NCBI GenBank assembly: GCA_033439765.1
Contig: JAULSN010000008.1
Location: forward strand, 1,612,001 to 1,676,000
Source of the DNA: Lasiosphaeria ovina
Lineage: Eukaryota > Ascomycota > Sordariomycetes > Sordariales > Lasiosphaeriaceae
DNA: 64,000 bases
Direction of reading: 5' to 3'
Shown here: piece by piece, positions 32,913 through 44,270 of the stretch
Layout: every line of letters starts with the position of its first letter
How positions within the stretch are numbered: position 1 is the stretch's first letter
The notes under the pieces: generated by a model
The model's input: only the letters and a program-made list of their open reading frames with translations
The model's database searches: none
Told to the model about the DNA's origin: nothing
Translations under genes and position numbers: made by a program

Positions 32913-34382
32913 TTTAGGGATGCCCTGTACCTCTAGGTGCGTCTTTGTCCGGAGCCGCGGCGCTGCGCTGGATTGCGCCGGATTGCCTCAACAAGTTCCC
33001 TCCTGTGTTTGCAGGCAGGTACAAGACGGCCAAATGAACTAAAGTAGGTTACACAGACGACTGACGATGCAATGGCCAAAAGCCAACGGCAGAAGTTGAG
33101 TTGTTTTTAGACGCGAGAACAGAAAACACAGCACTCAGGACGGGTCGAGATCAACTGGTCAGTAATGAAGGTAAGGGTAGGTAGTAGGTAACCTGGAAGG
33201 CAGGAAGGGTAAGATAGATGGGGTAATCCAGTGGGTCGGGGGCGATATATGCGCGGTTTGGCAAACCGGAGCCGTTGAACGAGTCTGGCGCTTCAAAGCC
33301 ACTGCTAGTGTGTGTACTTTGTCAGGCTTGTAACTCCGTACGATGGTAGGATGCGATGCGATGCGGATACATGAAATGTGGGATGTGAAATGCGGGATGG
33401 GGATGTGGGACGCGGCCACCTTTGACGTGTGGTAGGTATTCGTACGTATGATTTGCGCAACATCCGACGACATCAATCGGTCCTCTTGTCCTGGGGGCTC
33501 ATTGTTAAATGGAGGGCCAACAACCTAGGTCAGACGCGGAGGGGTCAGGCCACATTCTATTCGACGGCCGAGGTCGAGGTCGAGGTCGAGGTTGAGGGTG
33601 AGGCCGAGGCCGTCGAGGGGGCCGATGTCCATGTTTTGGCCCTCTTCACAAAGCATCGTCATCCTAGGCGGACCGACGTCATTGTCCTCTCGGCACCTCA
33701 GCTTTTGCCATTTAATCACTGCAGGGCGCTGCGAAGCGCGGGGACCAGCTGAGGCGCCTGGATGCATCTGGCAGAGCCTAGAGCCCGGTAAGAGCGGTAC
33801 CCACTTGCTCTGCGCCCGCTGTCGATCCCTGCACAAAGTCACGCACGCCCCACCCCTTCCAAATCCATCCATTTCGAGTGACTACGTAGGATGGATTGCG
33901 CCTTCCATCGAAAAGTGCAGCCACGTTTTTTCCGTGAAGATGGGATGACATTAATCAAAATACTGAAATCGGGTAGAATTAAGGTATCTTGTGACCTATA
34001 CGCACAGGTTTCAGAATGAGCGCCGAGTCCCAGCTCCACGGGCCCTTCGTTTGGGCTTCGGCCCGCCAAACGACCTCCAGCTGACGGGGAGGTGATCTGG
34101 AAGTACGCACAACCTAAAAAGTACCTTCTGATCCCTGCACAGTTCAGACCCCTGGCTTGCTGGAAATCAGACGCGCAGTGCTCCATCCGTCTCTCCCGGG
34201 CTTCTGCGCCATCTGACAGCCAGCGAATTGATGTTTCTGTAAAACACCAAACTGATCACTTGACTCGCCTCACATGACTTGGCTTTGCTAGACCCTCGCC
34301 AAGTTCCCAGCGGTTCGAAAAGCGGTTTAACAAGCCTGTCAGTCTGTTTCCAGCTAGCTCTCCCTGCCGTGGGCGGGCGGGC
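32913..34382. promoter_or_regulatory. Divergent intergenic region, EIS1 and phosphatase
   Basis: No coding sequence is supported across 1.5 kb. A short GAGGTC hexamer array lies at about 33566-33592. The two flanking genes are divergent, so both promoters are expected here. Confidence 0.45.
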
Positions 34383-35886
34383 ATGGCCCTTCCAGCTTCG
34401 ACTCGGCAGTCGACGACGGACACTGGTGCCGTCGAATTTGAGAGCATTTTGAATTTCCGCGACGTTGGGAAGACGATCAACACGTTTCTGGGGCAGAGGT
34501 AAAACGAAACCGACTCCCCATTCAAAAGTTGACATGTGAACTGGCGGGGAAATACCTCACCCCCCCCCCCCGAAAATATGGAATGGCAAGTAACAAACAA
34601 CCGAATCGCAGGCTCGTTAGGGAAGGCCTCCTTTTCCGATCTGCCCGGCCCGATGACGCGACCCCGGGCGACCGAAGACGGCTAACGGACGAGTTTGGCA
34701 TCCGCACTGTCATTGACCTTCGGACCACGTCAGTACTTGCTAGCCAACCTTTTGTTTAAGCACCCCCCGAGTGCTCTCGATCAACAGGGACCTCAGTACT
34801 AAAATAAGGGGGCTGCGACCTCGGCCGAGAACAGAACTGAGCACATCAATGCCGCCAAGAAGCACCAGGCTGAGCTTCAAGCAACCCTCCCTCCTGCCGG
34901 GGCACCAAATGGCGCCGCCGCCGCAGAACTCGCTGAGCCCCTCAAAATCCCGGCACTCCAGTACCTGGAAATCAAGCTCACCGGGCGCCGATTCGAGCGG
35001 TTCCTGTTGAGCCAGCTGACGTGGTGGAGTCTTGTGTAAGTGTCTGCCGTGTCCGCGTGTTGTGTGTGTGTGTGTGTGTGATGCTTGTGTTGGTTTGTCT
35101 ACAACACTCCCATTTCTGTGCTCCCGCCCCATCCAGTCCTCGCTTGGGTACGGACGTAACCCCTGTATCAGGACAAGACAAGACACACATCTGCCAAAAA
35201 GCGGCAAGCCCCTATTTTTTTTTCTTGGAAAACACAAAGCTTATACGGCTCCGTGCTCCCGCGCGGGACCCCGAATATAGCAAGTTCCTGTTCCTGTTTG
35301 CCTTTGGCTACCGGATGCCGGCCATCGCCATCCTCGGGCGCGAGGTCATGAAGCCGCGGGGAATCGTAGGGCTCGGGCTCGACACCATCGACCAGTCAGG
35401 TCCCGAGATTGCCGAGGTGCGTAAAGCGTCCACTCTATATCCTGACTCGGATCTTGCTACGTTTAGCTCAACAAAGGCAACCGCGTCGCTAATGAACTAA
35501 CCAACCACCTAACCAACGAATAGACACTAGAATCTCTCCTCTGGCCTTCAGGCGTGGCACTTCCTGCGCTAGTCCACTGCACGCAGGGCAAGGACCGGAC
35601 CGGCGTCATCGTGATGCTCGTGCTCATGATACTGGGCATCCCGCAGGCCGCAATCGACTTTGACTACCGGCTTACGGACGAAGCGCTGCTCCCCGAGAAG
35701 GCATCTAGGCTGGCCGAGATCAGCGAGATCGGGCTGCCGGCCGAGTTCGCAGAGACGTCCGAGGTGCTGATTAAGAGGAGCGCCGAGCATCTCGACACCA
35801 AGTACGGCGGCCTTGACGTTTACCTGGATGACATTGGTTTTGACCACGTCAAAAGGGAGAGGCTCCGAGAACTGCTGTCGTATTGA
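34383..35886 (+). CDS. Tyrosine/dual-specificity protein phosphatase (Y_phosphatase3 type)
   Basis: This is a cysteine-based phosphatase. Five exons, 34383-34498, 34612-34728, 34835-35035, 35281-35416 and 35524-35886, give 310 aa in phase. The N-terminus has FESILNFRDVGKTIN, typical of this class. FRSARPDDAT and IRTVIDLRTTTEH follow, the latter completed by splicing. The catalytic P-loop is HCTQGKDRTG with the nucleophile at Cys209 and the invariant Arg at 214. ILGREVMKPRGIVGLGLDTID forms the conserved middle. The C-terminus ends with a helical KYGGLDVYLDDIGFDHVKRERL segment also found in relatives. Substrate is unknown; proteins of this type act on phosphotyrosine or phosphoinositides. The fourth exon start was chosen because only the acceptor at 35279-35280 keeps the phase. 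Confidence 0.88.
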
Positions 35887-36080
35887 TATGTAGCCTTTTT
35901 TCCAAAGTCCCAAAGTCCATTAGCATCAGCCTCACAAGCCGAGTTATAAACAGATTTGGTTTCAGCAGCAAATTCCATGCTCAAGTCGCCGTAAAGAGAG
36001 GTTTTATCGCATGGGACCCTTTTCACTTAATGGTTCGTGCCAGCATGTATCAATTAACACCTGCACTCTTAATAGCACAA

Positions 36081-37364
36081 CTAGCGGAGTTTTGCGGGCC
36101 CCAACTCTTTCCTTATATCCTCGAGTTGCTGGATGCCGTTTCCATAATTTCCCTTCTTCATCCTCTTCTTGCCGCGCATAGAGTACCCGCCGAGGAACTC
36201 GTCCAGCAGGCCATCCAAATCCTGTCGGACAGGCCCCGTCACGCTCGATGCGGTTGACATGGCGGACATCTCCGACACGGAGCCCATGTCATCCACATCG
36301 CCATTGTAGTCCTCGTCAATCTTTTCAAAGCGGGCATCCAGTATGCCCAGCTGCTCTGTGCGGAAGAGGGACGAGGATGTCATGGAGTACTTTGACGGGT
36401 TTGTCAGGGCACCGCTCCGCTTCTTCCTCTGCCCGCCATTTGTCGTCGTGGTCCATATTGATGACCGAGCCTCTGACTGTGCGGGCGCCGCTTTTGGCTT
36501 CTTTTCGGCTTTCTGATCGCTCTTGAACTTGTTGAACTCCTCCAGCCAGTCTTGCGAAGCACCCTCTTCCGATTGCGACTGCGGGTTCTTCGTGTCCACG
36601 AGCTGGGGCACCTCTCCATCATCCTTGTATTCCCGCGTTGGCTTTGCCGTACAGTCGGATTCCCAGCCTTCGTCGTCCTCGAATTCGTCCCGGTCCAGTT
36701 CCTGCCCATCCTTGGCGAGCTCCTTGAATAAGTCGTCATCCTCGTCGTCTACGTATGCATCGTCCTCCAGGGCCTCCAACACCTCCCGCAAGCGCGGGTC
36801 CATGTCGGGCTGGAATCCAGCAATGACGTCGGGCACATCCTGTTGCGCCTGGTATGTGAGCCGCTGGAGGTTTTTAGAAGGCAGGATCGCCTCGTCAAGC
36901 AGATCCTCGGAATCGTTCTTTAGGTTAAGTTGGCGTAGGGCGTCTTCGAGAGGCTGCTGTTTCCCTTTGCCCTTGGCCGCTGCCGCCGCCTTCGCCTCGA
37001 CAAAGATGGCGTCTCCGGAGCCCTGGCCAATGTCGCGGAGATGCTGCATGTAGTCGTACTCGGTGTCGTCATAGTAGACGCCGTAGTTGGCGGCCTCGCC
37101 CTCGTTGTCGCGGATGCTCTCGGCGTCGGACCCCAGCTCCGAGGCGAGGTCGCCTAGGCCCTTGAATTTTGACCCATTGGCGCGCTGAACGGGATTCAAC
37201 ACCATCGACGGCGCCGATTCATCGTGGATGAGGGGGTCATTTTGCGGCCGGTGCACTAGGTTGAAGTGCGTAGCCGTCTTCTTGTCGCTGGGATCGTCGT
37301 CAGGCCAATTCACTCTTTCACTGGGCGCATGGGGGGCAGCTTACATCCACTTTCCTCGCGGCAT
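36081..37364 (-). CDS. LTV1: Ltv1-like 40S ribosome biogenesis factor
   Basis: Ltv1 binds late pre-40S particles and helps their export and cytoplasmic maturation. Two exons, 37364-37345 (20 nt) and 37287-36081, give 408 aa. The splice yields [20 protein letters not shown], the conserved Ltv1 start, followed by [21 protein letters not shown]. The acidic middle has [15 protein letters not shown], another family hallmark. The C-terminus carries [40 protein letters not shown] and [20 protein letters not shown], all typical. It is divergent from LSG1, 694 bp away. The micro-exon is well supported by the restored KWIDKK motif. Confidence 0.95.
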
Positions 37365-38058
37365 TTTGTTGTTCTACAACGGAGTTTCAACAGGAAAAAC
37401 TGTGATTTGCGATGATATAGAGTCCGACGGAGACGGCTTGACAAATCCTAGGTGAGGATATACGGAAAGACAGTCTGGGGCAAAAAAGGGCGGAATGGCA
37501 CCAAATTCAAGTCACCGATCCAGACAAAATTTTGGTGGGGTAAAAAGACTTATCTTATCGGACCCAGCGAAATTTTGGCGATGGTGGAAATATGCACGGA
37601 GTACTAGCAGACAAACAGGGCTGCGAGTCAATAATCTTCAAAATAAATATTATAATATAGATTCAGAGGTTTAAAACAGTATTCGTATAGGAGTAGTTCC
37701 ATTATAAAACTTAAAACATAGTAAATACCCCTATATTCCCTAATTAGGGCTGTTATGCGGCTGTAATATCTCTCTTGAGTTAGAGGCTTGGTATATTTCG
37801 TCCCAACTCCTCCTACCCTAGACTAGGTACATTTTTGCCCCTCCATTTATCAGCAAGCCGAAGCGGGACATTCTACTGCCGTCTGCTGCAAACATCGAAA
37901 AGAACGCCTAGATACTACGTTTCCCAACACTATATCTGTCGATCGCGAGCATTTTCGAGCTTCGGAATTATCTGTGACAGGAAATCTGCTCTGCAAGCGA
38001 CAGAGAGCGGCCAGGAACCGACCAAACCAGAACCCGCCGACGCGGCCCTCTTTTCACG
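37365..38058. promoter_or_regulatory. Shared LTV1/LSG1 promoter region with RRPE/PAC-like motifs
   Basis: These 694 bp separate two divergent ribosome-biogenesis genes. AAAATTTT occurs at 37526-37533 and AAATTTT at 37570-37576, the latter directly followed by GCGATGG at 37578-37584. GCGATGAT lies at 37409-37416. These resemble the RRPE (AAAWTTTT) and PAC (GCGATGAG) elements known from fungal ribosome-biogenesis promoters. The stretch at about 37630-37800 is strongly AT-rich. Regulation is inferred. Confidence 0.5.
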
Positions 38059-40181
38059 ATGGTGAAAGCAAAGTCGAAGACGTCCCTCGGGCTGGGAAAC
38101 ACGCTTATGAATGATCGGTTTGGCAAGGGAAAGGGCGCAGACCGGAAGAAGGCTTCGTCCATCGTCCGAACCAACCATGATACGGGCGAGCAGTATATTA
38201 CGAACGACAGGCAGGAGGCATCGTGGGTCAAGATGCGCTCCGTGACGGAGCAGGGTGCCCTCGACGAGTTCCTGGCTACCGCCGAGCTGGCCGGCACCGA
38301 CTTCACCGCCGAGAAGATGAGCAACGTCAAGATCATCCACACGGACCAGCGGAATCCCTACCTCCTGTCGTCCGAAGAGGAGAAGACGGTGCACAACAAG
38401 CAAAAGGAGCACAAGCAGAAGCTGACCGTGCCGAGGAGGCCGCAGTGGGATGCCTCGACCACCCCCGGGGAGCTGGACCGCCTGGAGCGTGAGAGCTTTC
38501 TTCTGTGGCGGAGGGGCCTTGCCGAGCTCCAGGAGATCCAGGACTTGCTGATGACGCCGTTCGAGAGAAATCTCGAGGTCTGGAGGCAGCTGTGGCGTGT
38601 TATTGAGCGGTCCGATCTCGTGGTCCAGATTGTCGATGCCAGGAACCCTCTCATGTTTCGCTCCGAAGGGCTCGAGGCATATGTCAAGGATGTCGACTCG
38701 AAGAAACAGAACCTGCTTCTTATCAACAAGGCCGACATGATGACGTATAAGCAGAGGAAAGTGTGGGCAAACTATTTGAAGGATGAAAACATTGCCTACA
38801 CCTTTTTCTCGGCAAATATGGCGAAGGAGTTGCTCGAACTTGAAGAGGCAGAGGGGGGACTTGGAGGCTCTCAGAATGGTGGGGAGGGTACCTCGGTCCC
38901 TCGCAAGGCCGTTGCGCCGGTGAAGGGTGTTTCTTTTGCTCAAGGTAGCGAAGACGAGTCATCGAGTGAAAGTGAGGAAGACGAGGAAGAGAGCGGAAGT
39001 GACGAGGACAACGACAACGACAGTGAAGCAGAAGCAAGAAAGGAGGAGGAGGAGGACGAAGACACACGAATTCTAACAGTTGACGAATTGGAAAACGTCT
39101 TTCTAAAGTTCGCCCCCAAAGACTCAGGTAAGTTGGTCGTATGAGCGTGCCCCAACACGTACTCTACAGTACTAACCTGTTGGACCCAGATCACAAATTC
39201 CAGGTTGGTCTGGTCGGCTACCCCAATGTCGGAAAGTCATCCACCATCAACGCCCTCACTGGAGCCAAAAAGGTGTCCGTCTCTGCGACACCAGGAAAGA
39301 CCAAGCATTTCCAGACAATCCACCTAAGCGACAAGGTCATTCTATGCGATTGCCCGGGTCTCGTTTTCCCCAATTTCGCCAACACCAAGGCTGAATTGGT
39401 GTGCAATGGCGTTCTCCCCATCGATCAGCTGCGAGAGTTCACCGGACCGGCGTCGCTCGTGGCCCGGAGAATCCCGCAGTCCTTCCTCGAGACCGTGTAC
39501 ACAATCAAGATCCGCACCAGACCTCTAGAGGAAGGTGGCACTGGCATTCCCACCGCTGAGGAGCTGCTAAGCTCGTATGCCCGCCACAGAGGGTACATCA
39601 CTCAGGGATTCGGCCAGCCAGATCAGTCGAGAGCCGCGAGGTACATCCTGAAGGACTACGTCAAGGGAAGGCTCCTGTACGTTGAGCCACCCCCGGACCG
39701 CGACATCGATCCCAAGGAGTTCAACCGCGAGCTTTACGACATGTCGCATCTCCCCGAGAGCAGGCGCGCTGCCTGGGCGGCCGTCATGGCCTCGGAGCAG
39801 GCTGCTCACGAGCTGGCCGAGAACCGCGCCGCAGCCGCCGCTGCTGGTGGCACTGACGCTGACGGCGACGACGACCTCTTGGCAGACGTGGTGGCCCTCC
39901 CACATAGCGCAAAGTCCAAGCGGCTCGACCGGACCTTCTTCAAGCCCGGCGCGTCGACCGACGCGGGCCGTCTCAAGATGCCCTTCCAACACAAGTACAC
40001 GGAGCAGGGTGCGACCCAGCCGTCGGGGAAGCACATGAGCGGGCGCAAGATGCGCCAGATGATTGCGGACGAGCAGGGGATTGATGTGAAGGATGTCCAG
40101 CTCATGACGGGGAAGAAGCATTTCAAGGGTGGGCAGACGGCAAGGGCGAAGCGCCAGGCAAACAAGGTCGAGGAGGATTAA
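38059..40181 (+). CDS. LSG1: Large-subunit GTPase Lsg1
   Basis: Lsg1 is the cytoplasmic GTPase that drives release of the export adaptor Nmd3 from pre-60S subunits. Two exons, 38059-39127 and 39190-40181, give 686 aa. The GTPase is circularly permuted, as in the YlqF/YawG family. The G4 motif NKAD lies near residue 223, before the P-loop GYPNVGKSST near 366-374 and the G3 motif DCPGLV near 410. The N-terminus (GLGNTLMNDRFGKGKG) and the LLMTPFERNLEVWRQLWRVIERSD and VDARNPL segments are family hallmarks. A long acidic Ser/Glu/Asp insert precedes the P-loop. The C-terminus is basic and ends in an Arg/Lys-rich tail. It is divergent from LTV1 and convergent with the next gene, 135 bp away. Confidence 0.97.
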
Positions 40182-40316
40182 CGGTCTCGTTTGGTGGTGG
40201 GTTGATGGACTGATGTATACCCAATCTCGTGATGTCAAGAAAGAAAGATGTATATAAAAAAACCAAGACAAGGCATGATTGCATTACTGCCGGGAGATGG
40301 TTCGTTGGACGGGCCG

Positions 40317-41173
40317 TTAGAGCGACTCGACGGCGTCTGCTGCCTCGTCCTTGTCCAAAGCCTCGTTGCTCTCGTTGGTAAGCCCGCCCAGCATCTTCTC
40401 CTCCCCAGCGCCGCCGTTGCTCGACGAGCTGAAGGATGGCGAAGCGGTACTTGACGATACAACGCCCAAAGGCAGCGACCCAGTGCCCCATATCGACGCA
40501 ATGAGCTTCCGATCCAGCTTGGCCGCCGTGGGAACAAGCTGCTGCACATCGTCGTGCCAGACCAGGAGGACAGCCTCGCGCCGCACCAGGCTGGCGTACT
40601 GGAACTTCTTGACTTTGGAGTGCGTCATGGACGCAAACGACTCGCTGACCTGCAGCTGCGAGCCGTCCATGAATTTCAGTTCTGTCTGCCCTCGGCCTAG
40701 GGTCTCGACGATGCTGTCGAGAAGCTCCGGCTTCATCGTGAAGGCCGCCGTCACGTTGAGCCGCGACACGCATGCCACGAGCTCCGGGTCGAAGTCCGAC
40801 GGGAGCATGATATAGTGGCCCCGCGACTTGCGGTAGAGCACGCCTAGGCCGCTCTGCTTTTGGAGCCTCGGCTCGGCTGGTATCCAGTCGTTGGACACTA
40901 CTTGTTTCCTGAGGAATTTCATCATGTGATCGAGAGCCTGGCATGGCATGTCAGTGTGTGTGCGTGTGTGTGTTGTTGGTTCCAGACAAGTGGATTATTT
41001 GGTCTGCTTTTATTTTTGTAAATGTACATGCATGCACGACGTACTGTGTTAGAACGGAGCTCTTCGTTGGATAGGCTCGTCGGGGATGTCCCGGGGGCAG
41101 TCGCCGTCGACGATGATGTCGACACGGCACTGCCAGTGGCGCCGCCGCTCTGCTGGTCGGACGGCTGGGACAT
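40317..41173 (-). CDS. Small conserved fungal protein, possibly a stand-alone DUF7928-type domain
   Basis: Two exons, 41173-41045 and 40937-40317, give 249 aa. The disordered Ser/Thr-rich N-terminus leads to ALDHMMKFLRKQVVSNDWI. Then follow QSGLGVLYRKSRGHYIMLP, a membrane-helix-free alpha/beta pattern with LVACVSRLNVTAAFTMKPEL, and KKFQYASLVRREAVLLVWHDD. I associate this sequence with a domain at the N-terminus of larger fungal glycosyltransferase family 2-like proteins (DUF7928 by memory, not checked). Here the gene stops after the domain, with a Ser/Glu-rich tail, and LSG1 follows convergently 135 bp away, so no transferase can be attached. Function is unknown. Confidence 0.75.
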
Positions 41174-42251
41174 CGTGATGGTTTGAGTGCGTATCTGGAG
41201 GAGCTGGCGAGTCGGCACCCGGACCAGGGAGCAGTGAGGCTAAGTACTTTGCCGCTGCTGGTGAGAACGGGTGGTTTTTGGCCTTGTTGCTCGCTCAGCT
41301 TCTCGACGGACGGCTGAGTTTGGTGATGGAAAGGTGTAAGACAGGGGCCCGGGGAGATATTGGCGAGCTAAACCTGTCACGGGCGTGATGACGGGCTGCA
41401 TGCTGCAAGGGACGGACTGTACCGAGACTCGTGGAATCTTGTTCTTCCTCAACTTTAGCTGTGTCGTCCACGTCCTCGGCTTCTCTCTCATCTTTTTCGG
41501 CGGTTGTAGCAACTACTAACTACTTCTATCTCCTCGACATCTTCTGGCTCAATATTGGGCTTCCATTCTGGGTCTTGCAACATCTACAATCCCGTCCACG
41601 AGCTCTTTGACCTCTTTGAGCAGAACTTCTGTCAGTTATAGCGTCAGTGCCAGTAGTAGCTCTACTTCTAGTTCTGTTCTGGCAACCAACAATGCCCCTG
41701 CCTTGATTTATGAGTGCCATACAAAGCTGTGCGATGATGAGGCTTCAAAGTTGTGAGGCGACAGCAAGATGACACAAGTGTATGCGTAATCCTCTTGATA
41801 AAATAAAATAGCAGACGCATAGTCTTAAAAGGGTGGTTAATGGTGTCGGGAGGAGTCGTGGTGTGATTGGAGAGATCAACATGTCATGCCGATAGATCCA
41901 TTCGTACATGATAAATTTCTTTTTAGCACCAGTAGAAATTGATTCCATTCATATGGTACCCAGCCCGCCATATTGGTTGCGAAGAGTGACTTCATTTCAT
42001 GTTGAATCAAAACAACGGTGTTTGGGTTGGCGGCTGGCAAAAGGGGGTGACGAAGGAGAAAAGGGGTTGTCTAACCCTAACCCTGGCGTGTCATTTAGAG
42101 CTAGCAATTGGGATGACCCAGAAAAATTATTGGCGTCGCGACTCGGACCTGCATCGCAACTCTGGGCTCCAAAAAAAGACCACACCAGACCTTCGCAGCT
42201 CCGGCCATACCAATTCCTCCGTCCCCCTCGGCCGCTGCTCCGAATCCGGCA
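41174..42251. promoter_or_regulatory. Divergent intergenic region
   Basis: No supported gene in about 1.1 kb. Short coding-like islands near 41526-41720 do not extend into a sound model. The promoter of the uL5m gene lies at the right end. Confidence 0.4.
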
Positions 42252-42510
42252 ATGGCGGGCCTCCGTGAGGTGTCCAGATCGGCGCACAGCCTGCCGCTCT
42301 CCCAAATACTGCGCCTGGGCCAATCATGTCGGACATGCCAGCGACGGAGCGCGTCGACCGAGACCAAGCCCGACCCGGCCGCCCTCGGTGTCGTGACCGA
42401 CTCGTCCTTCGACATCCCCCAGCTCACCCCCGAGCAAAAGGCTACATTCAGGCCATGGAAGCGTGCCGCAGACAGGAAATTTAACCTTCCCAGCAGCAGG
42501 TGAGCAACAA

Positions 42511-42560
<50 letters not shown>

Positions 42561-43733
42561 ACGACGACGACTGCAGGAGGACGAGGACGAGGACGAGGAC
42601 GGAGACGAGGACAAGAAGACTGTCGCAGCTGACTCGAGGCCATCTTAGATACCAGTACCATCCCCCCAAGTACAACCGCGGCCCATTGCACCCTATCCAG
42701 TCTCCGATGTCGTCGGACCCCATCGCCCGAGACTTCGTGCCGGGCCCCTTCAACCTGCCAAGGCTGAAGCAGACGTACCAGTCAACCGTCGCTCCGGACC
42801 TGATGACGCTCGCGTACAACCACGTGCCGCCCGGAACCAAGAACAAGGAGCCGCCGGCCGACCGGCTGCGCGGCTGGGACGGGTCTTCGCCATACCACGA
42901 AAACCGTCAGAAGCGCGGACCCCGCGGGGCTCCCGTGCTGCCCATCCGCGAGCGCAACATCACCTTCCGCAACATCCCCGAGATCAAGGAGATCACCGTC
43001 TCGGCCTACGTGCCCGAGGCGCTCAAAAACGACGACCACCTGGTCGTTGCCCGCACCGTGGTACTCAACCTCACGGGCGCCATGCCCGAGATCACAAGGA
43101 CACGAAAGAGCGTCGTCCAGTGGGGCATCGTAAGTGGCAGGCCCGCCGGCGTCAAGGCCACCATCTACGGCAACGCTGCCTACGAGTTCCTCGACAGGTG
43201 CACCCAGCTTGTTTTCCCGCGAATCAAGGACTGGAAGGGCATCAAGGGTGCGTGCAATTACCCCAGCTTATTATCTATCACCCTACGCACATGAACCTCC
43301 CCCCCTTTCCGCCGCCCGCCTGCTGACGCTTCTATTTCTCCTCTTGAATAGCCACCACGGGAGACAGCTCTGGCAACCTGTCCTGGGGCCTCAACCCCGA
43401 AGACGTCGCCCTGTTCCCAGAAGTGGAAGCGTCCTACTCTGTAAGTCTCCTCGCCTCCATGCCAAAACGAAACGTTACGCAGGGACAAATACTGATACGT
43501 GCTATGTTTTTTCCCAGGTATTCCCAGCAAAGGTAAAACCCATAGAACGGCTACTTTGACGCTGATTTTAATCTACAACCCCCTTTATGCTGGTAGTCTC
43601 CGCGTGCTAACCGACTGTCCAGATGATCCCCGGCGTCAAGATCTTTGTAAAGACAACAGCAACTTCCGACAGGCAGGCAAGGTTACTGCTGCAGGCTATG
43701 GGCATTCCGTTTTACGGAGAGATTCGGAACTGA
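42252..43733 (+). CDS. MRPL7: Mitochondrial large-subunit ribosomal protein uL5m
   Basis: uL5m binds 5S-like or equivalent rRNA regions in the central protuberance of the mitochondrial ribosome. Five exons, 42252-42499, 42649-43247, 43352-43440, 43518-43532 and 43623-43733, give 353 aa. The N-terminus is Arg/Ser-rich and non-acidic, fitting a mitochondrial presequence. The core has RNITFRNIPEIKEITVSAYV, LTGAMPEITRTRKSVVQWGI, RPAGVKATIYGNAAYEFLDR and VFPRIKDWKGIK, which match bacterial L5. The C-terminus has NPEDVALFPEVEASYS, the 15-nt exon VFPAK, and MIPGVKIFVKTTATSDRQAR ending GIPFYGEIRN. The first intron contains a (CAG)n run. Identification is firm. Confidence 0.94.
42514..42557. repeat. 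(CAG)n run inside the first intron of uL5m
   Basis: About 14 CAG/GCA units lie near the donor end of the 149-nt intron. The run is intronic in the spliced model, because reading through the donor meets a TGA at once. Confidence 0.85.
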
Positions 43734-44270
43734 GGAGGACGGGCAGAGAGATAGACTCTGCATGTCTGATTTTTGAAATGTATAATACAAGACCAAAAAG
43801 GAGAAACCACCTGGTGTTATGTATATTTGTAACAACACACGCACGCACGCATGTCAGCAGCTATCTCGAGAGCTTGTGAGCGGTTTGGCATGGAGCGAGC
43901 CCCTCTCACCGATTCGACATGGAAAACACGGGGATTGTTTAGAGCAAGATGTGAAATGTAGATCAAAATGTACTTTGCCGGCCGCAAAACATGTGAAGTT
44001 CCTGGCGTCCACATCTTGTTCACTTTCGTTCTTCCCGATCCCTCATCTATTTGTTCCTTGTACCAGGTATAATGTTATGCCTTCCCCCCAAAAAGAACCC
44101 TTTCGAGCCTACCTTGGTGGCCGGTAAAGTAGGTATAGTCCAAGGGGTACGTATATATGTACCAACTAGCCGAAACGCCGCCAAAAAATGCCGTGCACAT
44201 GGATCCGTCCGTCCCTCCCGTTACGTCTGTTTTCTTTCTTTTTTCGCTATTCTCCCCCCCCACAAGATAT
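43734..44270. other. Convergent intergenic region, uL5m and FES1
   Basis: 3' regions of two converging genes. No coding sequence seen. Confidence 0.5.

Noticed and set aside
42070..42085. Telomere-like CTAACCCTAACCCT
   Set aside because: Only two units; too short to infer an interstitial telomere.
42500..43294. Poly-Ser/Gln protein read from the uL5m intron
   Set aside because: It begins at a GTG within the intron and merely joins exon 2 in frame; splicing explains the region.
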